NCBI RefSeq assembly: GCF_001949145.1 | Contig: NW_019091363.1 | Span: forward strand, 3,143,311-3,201,428 | Length of the DNA: 58,118 nt | Direction: 5' to 3' | Source: Acanthaster planci | Lineage: Eukaryota; Echinodermata; Asteroidea; Valvatida; Acanthasteridae | Part shown: in pieces, positions 13,101 through 25,100 of the stretch | Position numbering within the stretch: the first letter of the stretch is position 1 | Layout of the letters: every line of letters starts with the position of its first letter | Position numbers and translations under genes: made by a program | The notes under the pieces: model-generated | The model's database searches: none | The model's input: only the letters and a program-made list of their open reading frames with translations | What the model was told of the DNA's origin: nothing

Positions 13101-16100
13101 TAAAAAAACAGACAAACTGACTCTTCTTTTTTTTCACATGATACACATCATGATCGTATTGGGACCCATCTATCGTGATACGTATTGTATTGTGAGCTAT
13201 TAGGACACCCCTACCGGCGAGGTTGCCACTGTTCAGAATTTTTTTAGACTTGCAGAGTGATAAATTTCTGTAATATGTTCATGCGACAGTTTTTGCATTT
13301 AAGGCATTTGGAACAGTTGTTTTTGTGACTCTGATTGTAAACTGTGTAGAGTTTGGCGGATATCCTTGTTCCGTAGGTAGTAAATAACAACATTGAGCCA
13401 GCTGTTACTTAACACCTGAACCTCCATGAAATTGCTTGACAACGACTGAGTAAAAATTTCTGAAGATTTTGGTGTTATTATTACACGACTGCAGTGGACA
13501 TCCGTGTGATGACTAGAGTCCCTGTTATGATGATGATGCTGGTGAGATGTTTGGTGTTAATCCTCTGCCTACTTTGGCAATTGCCTGCTTGATCAGCAGA
13601 GATGCATTTAGCTTGTTTGTGAGCTATCAGGGAAATGTGAATTTGGTACCAAGTGTGATTGATATCGTGTGAGTAGCGGTGTAGCTACATGTAACCCAGG
13701 CCATTTTCAGCCACGAGCACGGTTGATACTGGCCCTCACGTAGTACATGTTTATAATTAGCGATACCACTGAATATAAACACAATATAATGATGATGACC
13801 CACATTGCACACACCACAATCTTGATTCTTAATTCTGTCACAAGTGAGGGATACCTCAGAGAATTTAGTGATATATTGGTCTAGTGTCCGAAGAATAGAC
13901 AAAACAGAAATGATGTAAAAAAAGTGATTGCCACACCACGCACTATGCAGGGAAACCTCCCCTAGCAACCATCACTTAGCAAACAGTTCCAGTAAATTAA
14001 AACTCTTTACAATTGTGGCTGCAATATCAGCCAGGGTAAGAGAAACCATGCATATCTTGGTTGTTTGCTGAATGCTGGTGACTCGGCGTAAGGTGAATAA
14101 CATCAGTGGATTCAGTAAAAAGTTCACAAGTATTGTATGCGTCTGGAAGATGCGGAGAAAAATTACTAATGGTGATTGTTCACTTTCTGCCGAAATGGCT
14201 TCCTCTGTAGAATCCATAGTTGTTTTGATTCCCTCATGTGATGTCTCCATGGTAACAGTCAGTGTGTAGAGCAAGGCGTCAGACATGAAGAATATTCTTT
14301 TGAAGAATGGCCAATCCAATTCCAATCTGTCATAAAGTCACAAACTTGCCCAAGTTTTGAACACTTCTAGTGGCAGGTAGTGGTTTGGGCTTGCTTGAAA
14401 ATCCAAGAGATGATGCAACTTGTGTGATTGTCCATAGAGTTTTGTTTAAAATAGTAGCGGCGTGTGTCAAGACACAAAATGGGGTGTTGTATGTTGCACA
14501 CTGTACATGTACAATACATGTTATTAATAGTATTAGAAGAACAGCTAATGCAGCATAGGGATAATTACATTACGCTTGAGTGTGTATGTACTGGTACTGA
14601 GTACTTCCATTTATTTTTGATGGCTCATGACGTGTGCTATAAATGATGTAGACATTCGCAGGAGTACAATTGATAAGTACAATTTAATAAGTTTCCATGT
14701 TTATAGGCTGTAGATATAGCATGGCTTCAAAATTGAAGAAACTTGTCATATACATGTACATGTAGATCTTTCAAAGGATGACACGTTCTTAACATTGTCA
14801 ACAAGTCAAACAGTTCCAAGTGTTGAACACTTGGAACTGTTCCAAGTGTTGAACACTTGGAATGGCAGGTAACAGTTTGAGTTTGCCTCAGGTAAACATA
14901 CATGGCTGTAGATACATGGTGTCTCATTGCTTTTTATATAAAACACTCATTGCCAGCATGGCAGTCACTATTCACACAATGGGAGATTCTCTGTTGCTCT
15001 TGGAAGGGCAGTAGTACTCTACATGGTAGAGCTATAGTATGGACTCCTTTCATTTTGTATAGAAGATTCGGCTTTTGTATGAACCGTGTCGTAAATGAGG
15101 TGGGTATGGAAGAGACAAGCACAAGTAACAATCACTGTGGAAAAATGTTTGTCTCCCCACATGCAGTCATGAAGAATTAAAATTATAAATGTTTGAGAAG
15201 ATGCATTAGTTAGAATAAATAAAAAATGAAAATAAACAAAAAAGAAATGATAATTTAAGAAGTGAAATGCCTCCTCCATATTTAGCTGTTGCCATGGCAT
15301 TGTATAAATCCCAAAAGAAGTTAAGGATCCTTGACGTTTGATTTGAAGCGTCTTGAATGGCATGTATATTGAAATTCTTTTCAAGATTATTTAAAAACAA
15401 ATGATGTCATGCTTCAAGAATTGACTTTGACTTCTTGTTTGAGTTGTTGAAATTTTGGACTTCCTGCCTGAAGACCAGAGAATGAGATATTGCTGTCTTC
15501 ACCCTCGTACATTGACTGCAAAATTTCTGCCTTTGTTTGTCAGACATGTTGGCCATTCAGTTTGACAAGATGAAAGTTAGAGTTCCAAGTTATGGAGTTC
15601 CGCTCAGTGGAACACCTAGTGGCATATGTAAGTTCATATCTCACCACCAACATAGCATCTTGCTTTGCGTGGAAGTCATTATTAAAGTAATAATGAAGAA
15701 TCATGAGGTTTAATTCGCAAAATAACTGGTTCATTGGGAATATTTACTTGTGAACAGTATTGTACTGGGGAAACAATAGCATCTAGAACAGAGAGCATTT
15801 TGTAGCTGAACTGTCAGCTTGGAAAGCCCAATACAATTAATTACGGGTAATGTACTTGCTCTTTCACGGGGAACAGTTTCTTGCCTTACACCAGCTTAAA
15901 CAAAATCGCCACTTGACATTATTTCCTTGACCTAACTATGCATGCAACCTGAATAAATAAGCGAACACTTCAGGAAAGACATTTTAAATACACTTGAATA
16001 TTTTTTACACTGTCTTCCTCAGAATGAGGCAGCTTTCAAGTCTTGCATCTTGGATCTTGGATAGGTCTGTGCAAGTTACAAACACATGTGCACATGTTGA

Positions 16101-19100
16101 CAACAAACATACCAGTACCTGTACCTCTGAAAGCCAGTTTCAGCTGTAGACAAAGTCGACGACCAAAATAAGAAGCCATTATTATAGAACCATCCTGTTC
16201 GCATGCAGGCTGTGCACATGTGTGAAGTTCCTTGATCAACGGGCTGTAGTCGATTGCCGAAATTCACAGGGTTATAGGCTATAGCCTGGGGTTTAAGTGC
16301 TTCTTTGTAAGGAGTAATTTGTTGACATTGTGGAGGTCAAACTCATCATGGGAGTACTTGTCTGCTGTGACCCAATTCCATTAGGTCCATTTTAGGTCCC
16401 ACATGAATAGCACACCCGCTGCATTCTCTTGTGCATGCCAACAACAGACTTGCTGCCCCAGATTAGATGATGTCAGTCAGGTCCATCAAAGAAGTTACAT
16501 GTACATCAAATTGGTTTTTGAAGGAGTTTACTGACCAGGCTATTGCATCAACGATACACCTTCTACGCGTAGTTTGTTCCTTTAATGGATATACTGTGGT
16601 TGACTTGAAGGTTTGACTGTAAAGTGGTTTGCAGGTCTATAAAGCTTTGTTCAGTCCAAGGAACTTTGTTGTGGATGGAATCTTTGGAACAGTCTTTGTT
16701 GCCACTCTGCTAGTAAACCCTTCAGTGCTCGGCGGAGATCCGTGTTCCGAAGGTAGTAAATAAGAGCATTGAGCCAGCTGTTAGATAACTGCAGAACATC
16801 TGTGGAAGAGGCAAGTAAGATTCTATTAAATGCGTTATTCTGTAAACTTACATTCAGTGATCTTGCCATTGCAACCAGGACTGCAGTTGGCAGCCAAGTA
16901 ATGACAAGAACTCCTGTTATGATGATGATGGTGGTGATGGATCTAGTGTTAATCCTCTGCGCATGTTGGCCGTTGCCCACTTGGTTTGCACCAGCAATGC
17001 GTCGAGCTTGCTTGCGAGCTATCAGGGAGATGTGGAGATAAAGGATGAATATGACAGCAAGTATCAGTGATATCATGCCGGTGATATAGTAGTCCCGCCA
17101 GAATGATGGCCCCCAAAGGCACAGTTGCGTTTGTCCATCTTGTTTGACTATATGTTTTTTCGGATCAACAATGCCAAACACACAAATATAACATATGGAG
17201 GTGAAAATCCATGAAGAACACACCATGATCTTGGTTCTGAATTCTGTCACAAGTATAAAATATCTCAGAGGATGTAAAATGGCGATATATCTGTCCAGTG
17301 TCAGAAGTAATAGCGAAAGAATAGACATGCCTCCTGAAGTGAAGATCATCACACCATGCACTGTGCAGGAAAGTTCTCCTAGCAACCATCTTTCAGCAAA
17401 TAGTTGCACTACATCAAAAATCCTTACAATTGTAGATACAATATCAGTGAGGGTGAGAGAAGCCATTAATATCTTAGTTGTAGGCTGAATGCTGGTGACT
17501 CGATGCAAGGTTATTAACATCAGTGGATTTAGTAGGAAGTTCAGGAGAATTGCAAGAGTCAGGAAGATGCAGAGTAAAATTGCAAACAATGATTTTTGTC
17601 TCTCAGCTGGAGTGCTCGCCTCTGTAGAATTCATGGTGATGTTTATTCCATCATTTGTTGGAGTTACCATGGCGACAGTTTGTGGATAGGGCATGGCTTC
17701 AAAGACAAAAACTTGTCATTTATTGTACATGTACATCTTTCAATGGATGACAAGTTCTCAGTGTTTTCATAAAGTCACAGTTCCTTAGCCTTTTACTCTT
17801 GAAATGGCAGGCAGCAATTTGAATTTGAAACACTTGAGGAAACTACCGCTAGCGAAACCATGTGCTATCTAATTGCTTTTGTAAATGTTTTTGGCTACTT
17901 ATAGTAGGCAAACGTGAGGTTATCTGATACTTTCAATATGTGCTTGTAAATTGCTGTGAAAAGATATCCTTACATCATATACACTGTTTTCTGCCCACGC
18001 TGTGGCATAACACAATATATTTCTCAAATTTTGTGATTTATGCAGAACTCTCTTATATATCTGATAGCCTTGGTGTGTCATCCACACTTCATCCAGGCTG
18101 GCAATTATATTTTCAGTCCGTTAACCTGAAAACCCTAGGGTGTGAATAAAGTCATATTAAAATTGGAGAATTTACAATGTAGGCCTCTTACATGTACCAG
18201 TAGGTTGACATATTTTTTTTGCTTTGTATATTTATCATGCCTTTGTAACACACCTCCCACTGGTTCTTTTCCTGGTTGGCTGCAACATGGTCGTATGGAG
18301 TTCAGTTACATGTATATATAGTCTATTTCATGAAATTTGCATCAGCATGACCTGGATGTGTGCCAAGACAAAAATACATTCATCTACTTATGCACATGCA
18401 CTATATACTGTTGGCAACTTTAAGAGGTGAAAGTTTGGAAATATGGCTTTGATTTCGCAGTTAACTTTGCAATTAAATAGAGGTAAATATTTAGCAGTTT
18501 GCATTGAATTAATTTAGTAAAGTAATTCAGATGTCTATAGCTAGATAACTTTTGAATCCATATGTAAGGTGTTATTGACTAATTTGTCGTGTTGCATAAT
18601 AAAAGTGTATTATAGAAGGACTGTGGAAGTAAGTAGTGACATTCAGTATGAAATGCATTATTGTTGCAATTCATTTCTTAAGTACTATAGAATATAGTCT
18701 TACATTTTGATATCTTTTTTGTACTGTAATATAGTCTTCCATTTTGATGTCTTTTTTGTAATGTAATATAGTCTTCCATTTTGATATTTTTTTTGTACTG
18801 TAATATAGTCTTCCATTTCGATATTTTTTTGTACTGTACTAGTGTCACTGCAAGCTGTTAACACTCATGGGCATCCATCATGTTGCCTTTTTGCACCAAC
18901 ATAAAGAAAACACTGCATTTTGCACTATTTCCTGACTATTCATGTTACCAACTGGGGAGACAAAATGTTGGGTTTAGATCCAAGCACATCGGCCTTCGTA
19001 GGGGCTGTGCCATCCTGAGGGCAAGGTTTGCAGGGTTGAAACCTGGTGAGTCTTAAAGATGAAGCTTACAGGTAGTTCAAGCATACAAGCAGGCTCAGTT

Positions 19101-22100
19101 CCTGCTTTTATAAGGAGTTGATAAGGTAAATGCCAGTAGTACCGGTACATCATTCCATAAGGTACATTATGGGTCATACAAAACAGTGCATTGCTTATAG
19201 TGCACATGAATGCGTACATCTGATGGCTTGAATCAGACCACATTGGTTCATGACAGATGCATGAGCCACTTGAATCAGATCAAACTTGTGTTAAAATGAA
19301 TTGGCTTTCCGTCAACCATTTTATTAAATTCAGAAAAAGCATTGAATAATTCAGAAAAATCCTTTTTCCAGAAACTTGAAAAATTATAACCATTGTCTTT
19401 GTCAAAATGAGGATGCATTGCATTGCATTCAGATCTTGCTTTTTGAGCTGCATGTGCACATCAGGTCGACATGTACATGTAGGGCTTTGGCAGTTACATG
19501 TACAAATACTATACCTGGCACATTTGGACAAGAGGCATACCTGTATTATGTCTCTGAAAACATTTTCGGATATAGCCTGAGGATCAAGTCCTGTCCTGCA
19601 AGAGGAGGAAATTTGTTTTTTGTCCAAACTGTGGAGTTCAAATCATGGGATTACACAGAGTTCTGAAGTGAGAACATCACACACACACTGTATGTGCATG
19701 AAGAGCATTAGCATGAGAACCAGCACATGAACTAACACTCGTGCCCACTCCATTCGTTTGCACCTCCTAGTTCAAAATGACATCACACTTCGGTACTCTT
19801 TAGTCCTTTTCTGCTGTGATGTCATTCCATTACGTCCATTTAGGGTCCAAGAAGAACAGCATACCTGCTGCGTGCTTACAATGGATGGCAAGATCAGATT
19901 GTGCCATTTGGGTCCAGGAGTTTGCAGACTTAGCTTCTCCATCAGAAGAGTTTGCAGACATAGATTCTCCACCAGAAGAGTTTGTAGAAATGGCTTCTCT
20001 ATCAGAGGAGTTTGCAGACATAGCTTCTCCATCAGAGGAGCTTGCAGACATGGCTTCTCTATCAGAGGAGTTTGCAGACATACATGTAGCTTCTCCATCA
20101 GAGGAGTTTGCAGACATGGCTTCTCTATCAGAGGAGTTTGCAGAAATGGCTTCTCCATCAGAAGAGTTTGCAGACATAGCTTCTCCATCAGAAGAGTTTG
20201 CAGACATAGCTTCTCCATCAGAAGAGTTTGCAGACATAGCTTCTCCATCAGAAGAGTTTGCAGACATAGCTTCTCCATCAGAAGAGTTTGCAGAAATGGC
20301 TTCTCCATCAGAGGAGTTTGCAGACATGGCTTCTCTATCAGAGGAGTTTGCAGACATAGGTTCTCCATCAAGTGTTTTACCAAATATAATGATCATTGTT
20401 CCTTTTATGTACACACCCACACTTGTTTCACAAATATCTAGTGTAGACATTCCTTCTTTCAAGAGAACTTACGGTAAATGCTCTTTTATCTCCCACTATG
20501 ATAATTCCTTAAAAATACAGAAACAATATTTACTTTGTGAGCCCAAATCACTCCATACTTGTGGAGAAAGGTCATTTTCTATGGCAGCACCTCGTCAGTG
20601 GAATCCCTTACCTATTCACGTCAGGACTTGAGAAACCATTCACGTCTTCATTACATCTCTCAAAACTCACCTCATGTCATTAGCCTTCAGTAATCACTCT
20701 CGTTGTCTACAGTTTTGTTGTATTTGCCTGCTTTTATTCCATCCAGTTTGTTCTTATTCTGGTTTTTTTTTTTTTTGCTTGCTTGTGCAAAGCGTTTTAA
20801 AAACCTTTCATGCCTTTATGGTGGATATGTTTTGCGCTTTATGAATGTCTATTATTATTATTACTTTTGACCTGGATTTCTGATGACACTTCCTGGACTA
20901 TTCCTCTTCATTGTGCCATGGATACTTCTGACCCAAAAATTCTTGTGAAAACTGGATTTCAGAGAAGGGAAAGCACTTTTTGGACCCATGCGAGTCCACG
21001 CAATGTCTTAAACCCCATATTATGAAAATTATGTGGTCTTCTTCAGCTCAGAGGTCCACACTAGGTACATTTGCTTGACTTGAAGTTCTGACTGGGATTG
21101 ACACTTTTAATAAAGCTCCGTTTTTGTTGATTCTGTATTGGAGGAACTTTTGTGTAACTAGGATCTTTGGAACAGCCTCTGTCGCCACTCTGCTAGTAAA
21201 TCACTCAGTGCTTGACAGAGATCCTTGTTTCGTAGGTAGTAAATTAAAACATTGAGCCAGCTGTTAGATAACTGCAGAATAATTGCAAAATAGGTAAATA
21301 AGTAAAAAGAGTATGCATCATGTTGTGATGCATGTTTTTGTACTGCTGGTATTAGAATGGCGACTGCAGTGGGCAACAAAGTGATGACTAAAGTCACTGT
21401 TATGATGGCAATGGTGGCGATGGATCTAGTGTTAATCCTGTGCCCACCCTGGCCATTGTCTGCTTGGTTTTCAGCAGCAATACGTCGAGCTTGTTTGCGA
21501 GCTATGAGGGAGATGTGCTGATAAAGGGTGAATATGGTAACAAGTATAAGTGATAAAATTCCAGCACTGAGGAAGGAACGCCATGTCATCGACCCCCATA
21601 AGCACTGTTCATGTGGACCATCATGTACAATGTGCTTAGGATTAACAACACCAAACAAGCAAATACAATGTATGGTGGTGGTGATCAGTGTTGCACAAAC
21701 CACAATCTTGGTTCTGAATTCTGTCACAAGTGAAGGATACCTCAGAGGATATAAAATACTGATATATCGGTCTAGCGTCAGAAGTAAAATGGAGAAAATA
21801 GACATGAAGCCTGATATATAGCCTGTCACACCGTGCACTAGGCATGGAAATTCCTCTAGCAACCATCTCCCAGCAAATAGTTCCAGTAAATCAAAGGTCT
21901 TGACAACTGTGTATGCAAGATCATTCAGGTTGAGAGCAGCCATGAATATCTTGGTTGTAGGCTGGATGCTGGTAACTCGGCGTAAGGTAAGTAACATCAG
22001 TGGATTCAGTAGAAAGCTCACAAGAATTGTAAGCGTCATGAAGATGCAGAGAAAAATTGCAAGTGGTGATTGTTCTAGACTTTCAGCTAGAGTGACCTCC

Positions 22101-25100
22101 TCTGTAGAATTCATGGTGATGTTTGTTTCTTGCTTTGATGAAGTTTCCATATTTAGAGTCTTTATGTAGCCTGGCCTAAAGATGAAGAAACCTGTGACGA
22201 TCTCTCCAAGGATGGCAAATCTTTAATGTTGTCAAGAAGACACATACATGTACATGTAGTTTCCCAGCCTTGTGCACTCAGTATACAGTCACCAGTTTGA
22301 CAATCTTTAGGAAACTCTAGCAAATGAAACCACATGCCATCTCTTTGCTTTATGTTTCTGGCTGCCTATGTCACAAAAGGGAGGCTTGTTGTCACTCTGA
22401 GTATATGTACCGATATACGCAGTGACCACATGCTCCCATCTAGCCTTATTGTAAATTATAATATTCTATAAGGTATAATAGTTGTATTTGATAGCTTTGG
22501 TGTCATGTGTTGTGAACAATGTAGGCGTTTATGGAGGCACAATGCATCATGCATGAATCTGCAATGTATGGCAATATTTTCAATCAATTATGAATTCTGT
22601 ACGATGTGTAGGTAAAAACATACTAAATTTAATGGTGTGTATTTAGGGGTAGTGCGGGAGCGGGGTACCTGATTCCTGTTATGGGTGGGTACCCAAATAC
22701 CTGTCAGTCTTACTGAGATAATAACAAAAACATAAACATGTAGAAGTCAAGTTTTTTCCACCCTGTCCCCACCCACTTTTCTGCTAAGCTGCTGGATTGA
22801 GCACTGCACTTGCACATTCACTGGCACACATGGGAATTAAACTTGCCCAGGACTACTTTGCAACTTAACATTTTTTATTCCAAAGTTTCAGGGCCTGAAA
22901 TCTTGACACCTCCAGCCTCATGGGAATGGCTAAAAAAAGTCAAGAAAAAAAATATTCCGGCCAGAGTGTATTATATAATAAATAACTCCGAGCTGCGAGG
23001 TGGAGAAAAGAGACACAAAGGCTGTAATAAAGGTTGTCACACTCGCACTTTGTACTAGGCAGGGAAGTTTCCCTAGCAACAACCATCTGTCAGCAAACAG
23101 GTGCAGTAAATCAAAGATAATAATCGTTGATACAAGATCATATCAGCCAAGGTGAGAGAAACCATGAATATCTTGGTTGTAGGCTGGATACTGGTGACTC
23201 GACGTAAGGTACATGTACATGTAAGTAACATCAGTGGGTTCAGTACAAAGCTCATGAAGATGCAGAGAAAAGATGCAAATGGTGCTTGTTCTAGACTTTC
23301 AGCTGATGTGTCATCCTCTGTAGAATTCATAGTGATGTTTATTTCTTCTTTCAATGAAGTTTCCATTTTTAGAGCCTTCTTTATGTAGCCTGGCTTCAAA
23401 GATAAAGAAACTTATGTCAGTCTTTTGAAAGATGGCTAATCCTCACTGTTGTCAAGAACCCACACAGTTTCCCAGCCTTGTGCACACAGTATGCAGGCAG
23501 AAGTTTGAGTTGACAGTCGGAAGGAAAGTGCAGCTAATGAGACCATATGCTATCTCTTTGCGTTTCTGGCTGCCCGAAAACACAAAATGTCAGGTTTTCT
23601 GTCACTGTGAGTGCATATGGAACTCTCTTGTGTAGTTTAAAGCATCGGTGTAATTTTTTGTGATTAATATGGATGTTCATAGAAGCATAGTGTACCATGC
23701 ATGTATCTACGGCAATATATGTAATTATCCTGAACTCCCAAAGGTGTGTGTGAAATTACACGTACATTGAAAATAGAGGTTTCATCCCTATTAGAGCTAC
23801 TTTTAAACTTATCGTAGGAAACCGAAAGCATTTCCAGTTACTTGCTGAACAAGTTAACTGTTGAATTAAAACAGTCCAGTCATAATAAAACCCTGAAGAG
23901 ACTCATTTCTCGTTTACATTTTGGATGGAGTGTCATAAAATACATTTGGGCTGTTGTGATTTGGTCACCTGTGCACATCCGTGCCCCTGTTTGGGCCTGT
24001 GAGTGACCAAAAGAGGATAATGTTTTCTTAAGCCAGCTATTAAATAACAGCAGAATAAATGCCGAATTGCTAAGTATAAGCGTGTGTTTCATCCTCTGAA
24101 ATCTGTTTGCACTGTTATCAGAATCATTTCATTAACTGCAGTGCACACCCAAGTGATGACATAGCACCCCTATTATGATGATGACGGTAAGAGATCTAGT
24201 ATAAATCCTGTGCCCACCTTGGCCAATGCCTACTGGGTGTCCAGCAGCAATGCATTGGCTTGATAATGAGCTTTGAGGGAAATGTGCAGATGAAGGATGA
24301 GCATGGTTAGAAATGGATGCAAATGTAGATGATATAACATCAGTAAGGTATCCACCATTGATGTTGGCCATACTACAGCTGGACACACTATGCTGCTTGA
24401 GGATCAACAATTTATACACAAAGGCAGTATGCAGTTTGGAGGTGATAATATCCACAAAGCACACACTCTGATTTTGGATCATAATTCAGTTACAAACTTA
24501 GATACCGGTTCATGTACATGTTCCAAGGAGGGAATAGAGTCATATACATGTGGGATTAGAGTCAGAAGTGAAGTAAGTGACTGTAGAGTTTGAAATATGG
24601 CATACCACACCATGCACTCCAGAGAAGTCCCCCACTAACCATCTCCCAGCAAATAGTGGCAGTAAATTGAAGGTCCTTGCATTTGAAGATGTGAGATCAG
24701 CTAGGTTAAAAGTATAAATGTCTTGATCATTGGCTGGATGCTGATGATTTAATGTAAGGTGAATACATGTAACATTCAGCACGAATGTAACATTTGTATG
24801 AGTCGTGGAGGTGCAGACAAAAAAATGGAAACAGTGAGTATCTTCCTCAGTAGAATTCATGGTGGTGTTTATCCCTTCATTTGACATGGATGTATTCTGC
24901 ATGGCCACTGTACATGTCTGCAAAGCCTGGCTTCAATGATAAAAGTAATGCACAATGTCACATACAGTCATAGATATGCACATAGCGGTAGTGATGCATC
25001 AGTTTTTATATTGAAATGCAAGTGCCAGAGAGAAATTAGACAGGGCTTTTGCTTTTACCCCAGATTATATACATGCATCAAAAATGAAACAAACATTGTG

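Noticed and set aside
17165-17389. Short alternative frame inside receptor A2, with equivalents in A1 and A3
   Set aside because: It recurs in the paralogs only because the DNA is homologous; it is an out-of-frame reading of TM3-TM4.
19921-20370. Regular repeats that could suggest a CRISPR array
   Set aside because: The units are directly adjacent with no unique spacers, and the DNA is an animal intron.
19772-20631. Long open frames of about 200-270 codons on both strands over the minisatellite
   Set aside because: A 30-base unit without stops stays open in many frames by construction. The amino-acid repeats have no conserved counterpart, and the plus-strand frame runs into LINE remains.
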